64,000 nucleotides of DNA from Archilochus colubris (GCA_023079485.1 CM041084.1:127221292-127285291); one strand, 5' to 3'. Shown: positions 23,356-37,500, counted from the stretch's first letter. Notes: generated from the letters alone by a model not told the origin. A program made the numbers and translations.

Positions 23356-26300
23356 GCTCTACACAGTCTCTCCAAACAGATAAAGCATTACTGTGAGAGT
23401 ATCCATATTTTCTAACTGAGTTATTTTCACTATGTTTCCACTGAATTTTCCTTGGCAGGGGTTCTTCATGTTACTAAACTCTGGCTATGATTTTTGAAAG
23501 ACTGATTTAGTTGCTGTAGGTTAATAGATGTGGGGTTTACTGTCATAGGGAAAAGCCACTCTTTTCAGGCCTTTAAAAAACTTGTGTTCTGGTGAAGGAG
23601 GTGAAACAGCTGAAAAAACTTACCTAAATTACTGCACATGTTCAATGGAAAAATCAACACATGACAAAAGTTAAAACATGTTGGAATAAAGTGAAATCAG
23701 CTACACTTTATCCTACAGATTCATTCATATGGGCTTAGCCCTATATGAAGGAAAATACGGTATGTTTTCCCTATTGCAAAAGACTCAACAACAGAATTTA
23801 TCAACAATGTCCTGGTAATTCCTCACTCCTATATTACCACACTGAACATATTTTTTTTACAATTACTGATCTCATAGACTGTTTACTTTTTAAAAGCAAC
23901 TTTCATATTTAAAGCTGAAAAAATATATATTTTGGGGAAAAATATAGATAATGAAATATTTTTCAAACTCTGTATGCAAAGGAAGAAATGTCCTTGAAAG
24001 TGAATTTTTTGTTCTTGGAAAAGAATCAAAAGCTTCATGTCCATTCATGTGAAATACTTAAACAGATACACATTCTCTTCCTTACTTTCAAGTGAGCACC
24101 AAGAACAGTTCAAGAGTTTTTGCAATAAAATGTTTTGTGATAGAAAAGCAGTTTCTGCAAAATCTAAATTTCCACAGGGAAAATTTATTGAGTTTCTTTT
24201 TCTCTAGGGAAAATAGAATTAAAAAATTTAGTTCTGAAACATGCTTTGAAGTGTATGAATTACCTCCAAGCTTAAAATTCTGCTTTCTTGCATCTATAAA
24301 TAAGCTGTGTGTCTCTCAATCATGCATATCGGTAATGTTAGCAAATGGTCTGAGCCTCAGGCACTTTCTCCTGAAGGGCATGAAAAGGCATCCATTCTCT
24401 CTTAACCTGTATTTCAAACTTGACCAAATACAATTCTGTCTTAAGAGAGACTGTGCATAGTGGAAAGCATTGTATATTCTGTATTTTCAGGCAAAACTGG
24501 TAAAAGGTAGGAGTGTGAATAAGTTTGGTAGCATTTAAACCCATGGCATTCCCCTATCCATGAGGTTTTTTGTTACATTTCTCAAATGGTTTGCCTGAGA
24601 AAGTCACACCAGTGCAGAAACAGCACTGTCTGTGGTTCAGAACCCAAACCCAACAGGGTCACAACCCAGTACAATTCCAGATTTTTAATTATGTTCACTG
24701 GCAAATAAAGTTGCTGAGCTACCAAAAAGAAATTCAACACTTTTGGTCCTGATATGTGAGTTTGATCTACACAAACTCTGGACTAATGATATATTATATT
24801 GTTCTTTTTATTAGTTGCTATCAGCTGTTATTTATTAACTGCTTATATTCATTATTTTGTCTTCTAGCAATAGCTGTTTTGTAATCTAAATTGTCTGAAT
24901 CATGGTAAGGAAGATGGCAAAAATATATGCAATAAGAGGCACAATTTTTTTTCTATTGGGTTTAAATAATAAATTATTGTAAGTAAATAATCTGAACATT
25001 CTTATTACCAAGTTGTAGAGTAGTTAAGTGGAAATAACATTGCTAGCAAAGGTTTGCAAATCAAAGGTTAAGGTAGTATTCCTTGTGACCACCTGGTATG
25101 TTTACTGTTTATTTCTCCTCTACTGAGAACCAAGTACTCCTGTAAAAGCAAAAGCAACAAAAAAATCGGTACACATATACTTCTGGAAATGAGATTCCAG
25201 TGAGTGTCAAGGAACACAGAATCAAGTGTAGGATTGTGTTGTTCAGGATCTCACACATGACAATAAAGGTGAAGCAACCTCTGTAAAAGGTGACTGCAGA
25301 GCTCTGTTCTGCAGAACTCTTATCCAACACCCTAAAATGAGAGACTGACTTAAAACCAATACCTGAGATTTTCATAAGTTTTATAAGAGTTTTGTAAGTA
25401 CAGTGTAAAAGAACAACAGGAAAGGTGTTAACACTGGAGATTGAGCTACCTGTAATACCTGTATTGCTTGTGTTTTCCATATCCATGCTATCCCAAGCCT
25501 GTTGCACCCCATATAAGAAGAGAAAAATCATACAGGGAAGGAGCATTCTGAAGGAAAAATTAACTTGTACTACAGTATATTATCCATATAATTCTCTATC
25601 CTGTTTTGAGCATTGCACATGAAATTGAAATCTTCAATTTGTTTTACCTGATTTTACGTATCACAAAGTACAATTCTTTGACAAATCTTGTAATAACCAG
25701 AAGTAGTATGAAGGCAAGTTTAGAGTAACCTGATTTGTGTCTTTCTGGAAGAGAAATGGAAATAGTTGCAAATATTGAGAACACTTGGCCTAGTATCAGC
25801 AAGGTTAAACCTGAATCGATTTCTGAGGGATCTCTTTAAAAAATCATCTAAGGCAAAATAGCAGGAGGCAGGGTTAGGCAGGGCACAGCTATAACACTGC
25901 CCAGGGCAGGGCTGGCAGCCCCAGACTGAGCTAAAAGGGAGCCTTGAGCCATGGTCAGGGGTAGGGAAAGACCTCAGGGGAGGCTGGACAGGGCCAGGAA
26001 AGGCTACTTGTACCCCCAGGGCCCAGATACCTTGACTGTCATAGTCACCCTTATCATTCCCTTAAATGTCTATGAATGATACTGGCAATGAAGGAAATGT
26101 CTACAGGGTGTGAGGAAATTGCAAGGCTTTCAGAAAACTTGGAATGCTCCCTTAGATGCAATTTCTGGAAAAGAGAAAAAAAGCCCTTTCCATAGGGCTT
26201 TTCATACCTATGAAACCCATCTCCTGCCAAAGGTAGCAGAAACTTTAATGATAGTCTTTGTGTAAGAGCTTTATGAAGGGACTATTTTAAATAAGTAAAT

Positions 26301-27394
26301 AAATTGTCCTATGGAATAAAAATAAAATAAGAAAAAAAAATTTAAAAAAGAGAGACAGATCCAGAGGTGTTAGTTTTACAGGAAATCCTGTCTCACTTGG
26401 GTGGGTATAAAGAGCCTGAAAAACAGCAGAACTATTAGGTAGGAGAGGTGAGAAAAAGAGTTATAGAAATACTTTACAAAGGGACACTATTCAGCTTGTG
26501 TATATATGGGCTGCACATACAGAAGGTTACACTCTTTAACAGAGTCGTACAAAACTCCTGTACAAAGTACTCTTTCTCCAGCTGTCCTTGAGCCATGTCA
26601 CAGCGCATCCCTGTTGCTGGACAGGTGCTAATACTCCATTAGGAGGTGTATCCAAACCCACTTCATCAAGGCAAGAAAGCCTGTGTCCATCACAAGAACC
26701 TCCACTGAAAAAAATACAAAAAGAAAAATAATACCTAAGGGGAAGAAAATGAGTCTTAAAACTGGTTTTGAGAAGCAGCAGACTTGGTCTCTGTTAAGCA
26801 GAGGGTGACAAACTAGTTCTAGATAATTAAACTATTTTTCTTGAAGTTGTCTTGTACTGAGACGCAGGTGTGAATTTCCAGAGGACCCAGCAAGGAGGGT
26901 GCACTTTGACATCACCCTCACTTACAGATCACACCAGATGGTTAGCTGGCAGTTGCACAGTTGCAAGTCCATCCCATGTGCATTCACCCCCAGCCAGATG
27001 TACACATCAAGTCTTGTCTCTTTAGATTCTGTATCTGCCAAGATGAAATGCAATGAGCTTATTAATATATACAGGATTCAAAGCAGGGTGGGCCTTATAG
27101 GTCAAAATTAACCCAGAATTAATTATGTGCCAAGGAGCAGAACTTTGCAGAAGTATGTCTTATGCCTTCTGCTCGAAGCTCTGTAGGCAGCAGCTCAAAT
27201 CTAGGGAGTACTGAGGTTAAGGACAAAGAACTTCACCTGCTAAACTTCAGTGTGACTGTTAAATCTTGGGCTTGAACAGAGCTGGATCAAAGTTAGGCAG
27301 AAAATCTGACACTGGGTTGTGTTCTGTGGAACTCCTGTGATTTAAAATGCAGGAAGGTAAAGGCAGAGTAGCAGCAGACCCAGAGCAATTCTTC

Positions 27395-27600
27395 TTTGAT
27401 TGCCATTTAGGATTAAGAGCAATATGATGCAAGGCAGCACTTTATTATGAAACCTTCACTGCCTTTTTTTGGGCAACCAGCTGAGTTTTAGGGGTCAGCT
27501 TTTATCTGTCATCAATCAGTATGCAACACTTAGTGGCGGACTGTAATAAAGCAGTTCATTAGAGTATGATTTGCAATAGGGTGAAAATATTTAGATTCAG
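27395..27600. promoter_or_regulatory. Possible conserved non-coding element with a PBX/HOX-MEIS-type site
   Basis: CTGTCATCAATCA at 27506-27518 is, on the minus strand, TGATTGATGACAG: a PBX/HOX-like TGATTGAT followed by the MEIS/PREP half-site TGACAG. Around it are few low-complexity runs and balanced composition. PBX/HOX-MEIS composites are known from vertebrate enhancers. Enhancer function here is inference, and short motifs do occur by chance. Confidence 0.25.
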
Positions 27601-30600
27601 ATTTCTCCATTTCAGTGTGTGTGATATTTCTGTCTACTGTCCATAATGAAACCCAAATGTGATAGAGGAGCATCCATGTCTGCCCTAATATTCAGGAAAG
27701 TATAGTTATGTCCTCTTTCATCCTCTCTGATTACTACATGAAGCCTTCCAATCACTTCTTTGTACTATTCTACACGAAAATATTTTTTTTTCTTTTAGCT
27801 TTCCTAACAAGAATCCAAAAATGAATTTTCCACTGCTACAAAAGTATTTGTGCCTGGTTTTCTGTTTCATGATGAGCTTTATCTCCTGTGTGGCAATAAC
27901 TTATTCTTACTGCAGAGATTGTGATTAGTCTAGAAAAGCAAAGCACTGGACCATACCTAAGCACTCAGAAACCTCAGTGATAACAAAAAATTTGTGCACA
28001 GGAAAGAAGTACAGTTCTGAGCCATCTGTGTATCCCTGGCTTTTAAATCCAGTTCACTTAGTAGTTGGATGCATGTAGACATTGAAAGGGACTAGAGAAA
28101 GAATGGGTCTTTGTCTGGTTGAAGACTTACTTTGGATTCATGCCACCTGTCAGACTTGACATAAGGTCAACAGTGCCAAATACTGCGAAGATATTAAGGA
28201 GAATGAGAATGGATTTTTCCCTTGTATCTGTTGACAGCAACAGACCTTCTGTGCCAGTCATCCATCAGTGCCGGTGAGACAGATTCAGCTCACTGCCCTG
28301 GCCTGTGTCTGTGTCACTTGTGACCCTAGATTAACATGAATAAGCTTGTAAGTGAGCTCTCTATGAGCTTGCTTTAGAATACCAGGTTTGATGGTAGGTG
28401 GCAGATGAACTGAAATTATCTATTCAGGACAAATTACTGGGAAAAAAACTGAGGTTGAGTACTGCTAGAAATACAGAGATTCCCTCCCTGAATTAAGCAT
28501 TAGCTCTTTCTGCCCAGATGATAAAGCAGAGGTAGAACGATAACACAGGTCCTCAGATCTTTGAATCCTTGTCCTGTGGGTGTAACATTAGCATAAATTA
28601 GCAAGCTGTCTAATTTGCTAGAGCCTGGGAATCCCACAGTTGTTTTAGGACCACCAAGCTTGGGGACGGTCAGGGAAATTTTCATAGAGGGCAACTGCAG
28701 AGGCACATGAGCACAGGAGAGCTCTGTAACCTGTGTTAGTAGAACTTTTACAAAAAATGGAAACTAGTCATGCATTGTAAATCAGACTGAGCTGCTAAAG
28801 AGGTGTATAGGAGGGGGTTACAAGGTTGCTTGCAGGTTACTATTTTAATGGCTGTCACTGGTTCTTTTTCACCATAGCATTCCCTCAAACCTGACTTGTG
28901 ATTTGTCACAATTAACATAGAATAACAAAGAAATATTTTACCTAAGTCTGTGAAGCTCTGGTGGGAAGGTAGGAGCTTTCCCTGAAAAGAAACCAAACCT
29001 CACTTTCATGTTGAGAGGTTGGGTAGCATTATGTAGAAGAAACAGACAGTCAAGACCACCTAGTCCTTGTGACAAACAATATAAATAATTCAGCCCGACT
29101 GATGTTTTGATGTTAGGCTATTATAGATGGCTGGTTTTCAGGCAAACTATTAAGAACTGGTAAAAAACTGTCTTAATATCCATGCTTCATTGAGTGGCCA
29201 ACAAAACTAAACCAGAGGAGCATCAGTGAAACTGTGGAGATGTGGAAGATATTAAAGCTTCCCTTTTTCCCTTGCTTAGGCTTTTATTTATAGTTTATAT
29301 GAGAACTTTAAATTCAATGTAGGGGACGTTATGCAGAATAGAAGGCTGGTTCCCCATGATTTCAAGTGCAATTTTTCCATTTGACATGTCACAGGATCAA
29401 ACAATATTAACATGGAGTTATCTAGCAAAATGTATACATCTTTTCAATTACAGTGATAGTTATGGAAATAGGAATACATTCAAATGACTAGATTTTAATA
29501 TACTGTTTTGGAGACCAAGTGGACTTGGAAGACACATGCCAGTTTTTTCTCTGGATTTGACTTAACTGAAGGAGTCTTCACTATCCTAAAATTAAATATT
29601 CACATCTATTATTATTCACGGAGTAGGGACAATAATTTAAATTAATATCAAGATGCATTTTTAAAAATCATCAATCTGCCATCTTAACTACATTATTTTC
29701 TACCTTCAGGCACTTGTTGTAGGTTTTATGAACATGATTCAAATAAATTGGCTCTTTTTCCTCAGTGGCTTCTTTAATTACTTTGTTATTATCCAAGGAA
29801 CTGGTTTAATTTAAATGAACATAGTGTTCCTGCTACTAGTACCCAGAGAAAACACAGACTCAGAACATGCTGTTTTGTAGTTACAGTGTATGCCTCTGCA
29901 TGTGGATGCCAAAACTGGCCTGGACTTACCTATTTATCTACCTTTGAATGATTTAAAAGACTCCTACCAACCCAGCAAAATCATTTGCCCTGAGCACCTT
30001 CTTGTGAGTCTTTCCAGATAAAGAGCAAAAGTAGTCAGACAATTAGATTAAAGGATACTTCTACAGAAAATTTATGTCATCTAGACTGCACAGTTACTTC
30101 GTCTTACCTGGGGTAATGTTCCCTTATCAAATATTTGTGTATTCTTAATCAAAGATATGTGTGTAATAAATAAACACAAGAAACTTACAGTATTTACCCT
30201 GTTATGTCTTTATATTCCTGTTACAGTAATACAGGTTGGTAACCCAGCTCTGTACATAGGTGTAAGATTCTTCCTCCCCCTCCTTTTGGTGTCTTTCCAA
30301 CTAAGGTACATAATAAAATACATAAGAGGGTGTTTTTTTAAAAAAAACACATGCAAACATTGGTACTTCATAAAATATTTAAAGACCTTACAAAAAAGCA
30401 GAACTGTATTTCATTTCCTGAAATAGTTATAGTTTCAAACTCCATCTATTTCTTTTAAACCAAACCCATATGTGTTCAAGGCAGTTTTAATCTGTGGAAA
30501 TACTTTGTTTTTGGCTGGCCTGCATGAGTGAACCTTAAGTATGAAGCAACAAGTACGGAAGGTCAGGATAATGAGAAGAAATTGCTGTATCTCAAAGACC

Positions 30601-31099
30601 GAATTGTTAAAATCTGAGAAATTCCAGTTTGTCTTTTTCTGTGATGAAATATGAGATAAGCAATCAGATTTTACTGATAGTACCCGGGTAGCCAGCAAAT
30701 TTTGATTTTTCTGTGTGTTTTAATGAAAAGAATTCATCCCTCTCCTACAAAGCTGCCATTTTGCATCTCTTCCCTTTACACAGGACCAGTGCACTCATTT
30801 CTTTTAGAGCAACAATCACATATATGGTCCAGTAGGGGCCAAATCATCACAGATTACTTTTTGTACTTCCTTTATCATTTTTTTAACATCAAAAAGGAGC
30901 TCTCAAGGACAGACTGCTGGAGACACGAGCACTGGTGTCCACTGGGAGGAGTGGGGTGGCAGTGAGGAAGCCTCTTCCCCCCAGTCACCAGTGTCACAGC
31001 ACAGACACCTTGGGAAGTCATTTGCAGAACATGTGCTCTGCATCCTGCTGATTTCATGGAATTCCACACCGCCTTCACACAGGCAGAAATAACTGCTCA

Positions 31100-32180
31100 A
31101 AACACAAGTCAGAAGAGAGCCGGGGCAGGCGACTCTCTGTACTTGGTCTGTGCTTGCTGCAGACAATGACCCTGCTGGCCCTGATGTATCACCAACATTT
31201 AATGTACTTTCTGTTGCCATTAGCTGATTAACATTGTCATCACAAAATCAGAGGGAGAAGCAAATACAAGAAAGAGTCTGTGATTATTTTCTTTTTTTAA
31301 TGTGATCTCTGCTGAGCATAAGGTTTATATATGCTTAATTAGGAATTCACTATAAACATTAATGACCCTAAGGCCAACCTGATTTGTTTGAGAAAGGTAA
31401 TAAATTATCTGCCAGAACAGTTTGATCTCTGTATAGAAGTCGTGCTCCAGCTGGAGCCTGACTGCATCCCCAAGCTTCCCATCAGTTCAGCTCACACGTC
31501 TTTTGCTGCACCACAATTCCTCTTGCAGCAGCCTCAGACATGTCAGTAAGAAAAAATATCAAAAGCCTTGTCTCTCCTTTTCAGACGGATGCTCTGCTGC
31601 CCACCGCAGTGCTATGTCCTGAACAATCATTGCTTCTTGCCACTACCAGGAACGTGTCAGGATCCTAAAAGAAATAATTAGATGCCAACGTTGGATAATA
31701 GAGTATTTAAAAATCAATTAGCCTTAATGGGAATACTTTGCAAGTTTTCTCATGATTCTGCCATTTGACACTATGTGTTGAAGTGTGTCTCACAGACAAG
31801 TAATAGCCCAGTATCTCACGGGAAAGAGAAGCCTACGCTGTGATGTACTAAGAGTGCATTTTACTGCTTCTGGAGTCCATTCATTTCTTGCCATACCAGC
31901 GTCAATGAACTTCCTAGCTGCTGTCAGCATGTTTAGTGCACATGTCAAGCCAGCACTGTGCTGGCCCTGACATCAAACAAACTGGCAGCAATCAAGATAT
32001 TACCTCGAGCTGGCAAGAAAGAAAAATAACGGGACCCTATACGGAGCAATAACTGAAACAACTTTTTTATCGACCACCCCAAGTTTTCTGTAATCTTGTG
32101 GCCATAGAATAATTAATCTGCTACAGACAATGGCATGAGGGGTGTTGAGAAGAAACAAATTATATCTTTTTCTTCACACT
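31100..32180. promoter_or_regulatory. Candidate conserved non-coding block with retained CpGs
   Basis: I count 15 CpGs between 31100 and 32100, against roughly three to five in each of the two preceding kilobases, although the block is not strongly GC-rich. It holds homeodomain-type cores (GCTTAATTAGG near 31335, CAATTAGCCTTAATGG near 31717) and a perfect palindrome CCAACGTTGG at 31685-31694. It has no repeat signature and no convincing reading frame. Retained CpGs and mixed complexity in an AT-rich desert are typical of constrained enhancer sequence, but a cross-species alignment is needed. Confidence 0.3.
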
Positions 32181-32970
32181 CCATGGAAATGCTATTTTAA
32201 AGCTGAGGGTTTGGGAGTTATGTTCTGCTTTCTTGTTTCCTAGGGTCCGCCTGGGAGCCAATCTGGTTCAACTTGGCCTCCTTGCTATAAGTGCCTCCTT
32301 GAATACCTCTTATCCTTAGAAGGCAGATTACAGACATGGCACTGCTGATCTGCTTAGCTATTTCAACATTTTTGGGTATATTTTTTTCCTCACTGCTTTC
32401 TCTGTGGTGTCCTGATGTTATATGATGGGGCAGATAACTGAGTGATCATTGGTTTGTATGTCCTTCTTAATACAGCTGTCACCGAGGCACTTCAGATTGA
32501 CTTGACTCTTAGATTTACTTTTTTTCCAGTTTCCTTAAGTCCATAAAAATGCACATTTTATTTTGCCACCTCTATGGAAAGAAACCAAGCAACCACAGAA
32601 ATGACAATTCTCAACATTTTTTCCCTTTGGTCCATCCCCAGATCACTCAGCAAGTGAGAGGTGGCAGATTCAGGATTAGTTCCCTCTTTTCCTGAGGGGT
32701 ACCTGAACCCGTTTTTCCAGGGAGAGCGAATCCAGTACTACATACACCTATTGCCCTCCACTGTCTTAGGTATGTGATGTAAATGTTGTGTCATGGATAG
32801 AAGGGGACAAATAAAAGCCCCAGTCCTGCCTTCTCCCCACTATTTTGTAGCTGAAACACCTCTTCCTACGTAGACGTGCACACAAAAAAAGCCAATCCAA
32901 ATCAAATGAACAGCTATTATAGCATTCTTGGCCAAAGAAACTCTATGTTTTGTTGTCTTAAAATGATTTT

Positions 32971-32986
32971 GTTGTTGTTGTTGTTG
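32971..32986. repeat. (TTG)n microsatellite
   Basis: Five GTT units in a row. Short. Confidence 0.9.
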
Positions 32987-33189
32987 AAATACTTCTATTT
33001 ATTTTAAATGTTTCATTCTTTTAAATGGCTGTTCATGTAGGAGACTAATATTTGTCTGTTATGTATATTAATAGCATAAAGATACTGAATGGGTAATGGA
33101 ATTGTAAAGACTTTTAAAAAAATTCTTCATAAGCTAAGTAAACAAAAACACATATATAAATAAAAAATAGCATAAATCAAATTTTGTCT

Positions 33190-33420
33190 GTGGGGTGCCC
33201 TTTCAAGCATCAGAGCGTGGGAAGAGACTGCTGTGAAACATTAAAAAAAATAGCTCTATTTGCATGATTTCAGTGGCTCCAAACAAAACAGCCATCATTG
33301 CATCAGATGAATAAAGGATGCACTTTCCCCTGTCATTTTGCCTGGCACTTTCTGACATCAGCTCAAAACTTTAGGCAGCTCTTAGCCAGTAGTGCAGCAT
33401 TATCATATCACTTTGACCAT
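33190..33420. promoter_or_regulatory. Possible conserved non-coding element with an octamer site
   Basis: A mixed-complexity stretch containing a perfect octamer ATTTGCAT at 33258-33265, the POU-factor site. There are no repeats and no open frame of note. Support is only motif plus composition. Confidence 0.2.
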
Positions 33421-33582
33421 AAAATAAATAAATAACCAAACCCACCCAGATGCAGCAGCATATCAGCTTAAATGGATTGTTCAGAGATTTCTCCTTGAAG
33501 TTAGTTTCTCAGGCTTTTTAAATGGGTAGCCTTGAGCCCATATATCTCTTTAAGTACCAGCACTATGAATCACCTTGAAGAA

Positions 33583-33585
<3 letters not shown>

Positions 33586-33631
<46 letters not shown>
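33586..33631. repeat. A46 homopolymer
   Basis: Forty-six uninterrupted A, the longest homopolymer in the window. A retroposed tail is possible, but the upstream sequence is not recognisable. Length is likely to vary between individuals and between sequencing platforms. Confidence 0.9.
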
Positions 33632-33633
<2 letters not shown>

Positions 33634-34500
33634 AAAAAAAGCCTTTACTGTTGCACTAAAAATGAAGAATGGAGTTCCTTCTGGCTTCCACTGCCTGAGA
33701 ACTGTGTCATAGGTTTTTTCTTCTTCTTCTAGTTTATAGACTTAAGGAATAAGCATTTCCCAGGGTTTGACTGACAAATATTTGTATACGAAAACACCTG
33801 CACAATTAAACAGAACAACATGCTTATAACTTCTCTTTTACTCTGCTTAGCAATCAGTTCTTTTGCAGATTTACATATTTATGATGACACAGTAGCAAGG
33901 AGCTCTGAGCACTTGTTTCATCTGCCTCGTTTTCAAGTGCTTATCATTCAACTATGCTAAAAAATATTGCTTTGAGCTGTGAAAGCTGCTAGCTAGGACC
34001 CTGAGAAAAGATAAAGGGAATATTGTTTCACGATCCTCCTGAAATCCAAAGGGAATGAGGGTTATGGCAGTACTGTGTCTTCTTTTCTCAAAACAACAGG
34101 TAGAAGGAGGTACCTTGGTTGGAGTAGATGGACAGGACTCCTTCTTAGCTGCCCTCATCGTGTTGTGGGTTGTTTGAAGGGTTTATAAAGTGCTGCTATT
34201 GCCAGTAAAAACAGCCTGCAGCAGAAAGGGTACTCTCATGTCCAAGTCCCACTCCCTTGAACATGGAGCCAGCCCTTGTTCTCGTGTCTTTCTGTCTCTA
34301 TTTTGCTACAGATACGGTAATCGCTAAAGTTTATTTTTGAGTTGGTGCCATCTATAATATTAAAAAGTAAATGTTTGGAATCATGAGTATTTTATTTTTC
34401 TGAAGTGAATATCTTTAAACAAGACTTTAAAGAAAAATAACTGCCTGGTTTTTATAATTTGTTGCAAAAATTCATTTCAAGGGAAAAAAAAAGAAAAACA

Positions 34501-34562
34501 AAATAGAGGAGATAATAATGAAAAAAAAAAAAAAAAGAAAAAAAATAGAGGAGTTAATAATT
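34501..34562. repeat. Local 42-bp duplication in A-rich DNA
   Basis: AAATAGAGGAGATAATAAT at 34501 recurs 42 bases later as AAATAGAGGAGTTAATAAT, separated by an A-rich run. Probably replication slippage. Confidence 0.7.
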
Positions 34563-37500
34563 AAAAAAACCTCCAGGGCTGTATTTAGCATATGAACATG
34601 TTCAAGTATGTAGGTATTTTCTATTATTTAGTTAACAAGGAGTTAAGTTTGAGGTTTTGTTTCCTCCTTTCCCTTGCAAGCGCAGTAAGACTATAGGAAC
34701 TGCTGAGGAGACAAAGGATGGGAGTATAGGGAGGGAAGGCATCCTACTGATGGTTTTGTTTATTGCTGTCTGGCTTCCTGTTCTAATTTGTTTGCATAGA
34801 GGTTTCCCTTCATCAGCCCATTGCCTGCTTTGCTTCTGCTGTCCAGTCCTTCCAGCTCTGAGGGCAGCTGCAGGAGCCTTGGATGTCACTGCATCACCAG
34901 GCAGAGCCAGCCATGACCCTGTGGGACACTGAGAGACTGCAATGTCCCCTGGGGTGCTTTGATCATGATTAGGCTCTGGAGGGGCTGAAGGAGCCTACCT
35001 CTTCCCTTCTGATCTTGCCAAGCAGAATCTCAGGGGAGGAGGGGGACCATGTCACCTTCAGTGTGGGATCTGGCATCGAATCAGCTTGTGGGGATGGGAT
35101 GCAGAACAGGAACAGAATAAATTCATCTGAAAGGAGCTCTTGTGCCCAGACGACAGTCCCATAGGCAGGCAAGTGAAGCTGTGCATTTATATGCAGCGTG
35201 GAGGGTTGGCGAAGCTGCTCTCTGGGCTTCAAGCACTCTCTTGGTTAGACTTCAACATGACAGACAGCCATCAGGTGCAGACACAGATGGGAGATGTAGG
35301 AATTATTCCTAGAGAGGACTGAAATAGCTCCTGACATTCAGAGAGCTGCATTGGAGATGGACACTTCACAGAAACAGGGGTAAAAACCACCACGGCTCAA
35401 CATGAGAGGATGGAGAACGTCAAAGAAACTCTGTTTCCTGAAGAAAATATCACACCATCTCCTGAAAAGAGCTATCTTCTCCAGTCTGTGTCCCCCCAAT
35501 GCTGCATACCCAATCTCCTTTGCTGCCATGGAGCAACTCAAGCAGTTGAAAATTTGATATTCTTTTTCCAGATCCAGATTTGGGTGATCCTCATTGCTGC
35601 TGTCAGAGCACCTTCATTTCTGCTACCTACCAGGTGTAGACATGACACTTCACTACTCCTTGGAATGCAGGAGCACATCACATATCTTAAATTGTGTCCA
35701 AATCAGTGATCAAAGTGGGTGTTCAGGGCTGAATTTCTTACAGTATTTCAGTCTTGAGTACTGGCATGGTACTCTGTACACACAGATTAGGAATCCTCTT
35801 CCCATTATACCATCCCAATCTATTCGCAGTGTGGGTTTTTCCTTTCCTGTGTACAAAGCTTTGCAGTGCCAGGTATTGGGCTGCCAATGCTTTTGTGCTC
35901 CTGGTCTGTTTTGTGTGCCCATCAGAGCAAAGAGGGAGCAAAGAGTAATCTCAGGTGGAGTAGTGATGCTTCAGATAGAGGCTTGTTAAAAATAATCACT
36001 ACTGCATGCAGGCTGGGGAGAAAAATGGCACCCAGTGGTGCACTTTTCAAAATAAAAAAATAAAAAAAGAATAAAATTGAAGAACATGGAAAATTAGCTG
36101 CCAGGAGTGACAGAGAGGTAAAATCCCCTGTTGTCTGACTTGGAGAAGTCTGGTATTACTTAATCAGTGCTTCAGCAGCAGCACTGTGTGGGACCGGCAC
36201 ACTTCAAACCTGTGGTAACTCACAAGCAGCACAGCACATTCCAGCAGGAGCAGCCATGGAATCTCAGATGTGTGATGCTTTTTTCTTCAGACAGGTTTCA
36301 GCAAAGCCTAACTCAGAGTTTCTCACAAATCATCAGAGAAATTCTTTGTCCGGCTTCAGATATATCCAGTCCTAGGCTGGAATGAAGAAAATGCACATAA
36401 GGAATCTAATGAAATTACAGTGGGATTTTCACAGGAAAAACTTAGAATGAACAACATCAGACCAAGGTGCAAACCAGTAGGATTTTTATTATGCCCCTTC
36501 AAATTGCCAGTTTTACATTTATCCTTGCTTGCACTCCTGAGGAAGATTGTTGAAATGAACCTTGGATATTATATTCTGAAATGGGTATAACACAATGCCT
36601 CAACCTGCCCATATACTGTAAGCTTTTTTTCTGCCCCCAGCCTCAACCCCAGTGGACTTGTCAGCAGTTTCTATCATTAGCAACATAATCCCTCCTCTCT
36701 CCCGCTCTCTCTTTTTATGTTTTCCCAGGGCTGCACCAATAATGAATAATTTACCAGTGTGGAGAAAGAAAAGTGTCACTACTGGAGTCTCAAGGCTCAT
36801 CACTCACAAACCTGTCACATGGTCAAGAGTCATCAGTGCCATTATTTGTGTGAAGAGAAATTAGCACTAATCTACTGCTGAGTCTCTTGCTCCAGCCACT
36901 GTAAATGGTGCCAGGTTCTTAACAGAGCAGATTGTCTATGCCACTGCAGATTGCTTATCTTGGTAAAGTTTATTTTTTTTTAAAAAAAAAAAAAGGCAAA
37001 AAGAAGCCTTCTCACTCACTTTACAGAGGACATCCCACATGTGTCAAGAATTAGAAGAGGGGCACCATAATGCAAAAGGCTGTTACCTTTCCCAGACTGG
37101 AGAAGGGCTAAAGATCTGCCTCTCTGCCTCTCTTAAAAAGCCATTGAGCCTGTAGAGAGAATTTCAAGCAAGACTTTCAAAGATTTACTTTTTTGTTGTT
37201 TTTTTTTTTTTTCAGAAAGGAAACATGGCTTTCCATGTCACATAGTCAGAATGTGAATGCAAAGATTTTAATTTTAGGAAGAAAACCGAACCAGAAAACA
37301 TAAAAAAGGTACAAAATAGAACAAAATGGTGTTTTGCCCTTGAATCAGGGCAACAGTGAAAACTATTATATTGCGAGGGGCTTCCTCTTATGAAAGCAAG
37401 GAAGAGATAGGTAATGTGCTTGGTTTGTTTCAGCAGTCATTTCCATCCATCGATCTGTGGGTTTAAAAACTGCAATGATCAGCAGGTTTTTGGAACACTC

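Larger units (their letters stand above)
20931..31099. other. Unique non-coding DNA, no gene recognised
   Basis: About 10 kb without a recognisable exon. A GC-richer patch lies at 25860-26040 with no known identity. It contains a MIR-like relic near 23.3 kb and a possible conserved block near 27.4-27.6 kb. The section near 29.57-29.83 kb is rich in TAATTT/AAATTA cores but has nothing else to support a call. Confidence 0.5.

Noticed and set aside
25109..25546. A 145-codon minus-strand frame with hydrophobic segments.
   Set aside because: Hydrophobic stretches follow from T-rich codons; no membrane-protein family is recognisable.
33532..33732. A frame with a long poly-Lys segment.
   Set aside because: It is the A46 homopolymer in translation.
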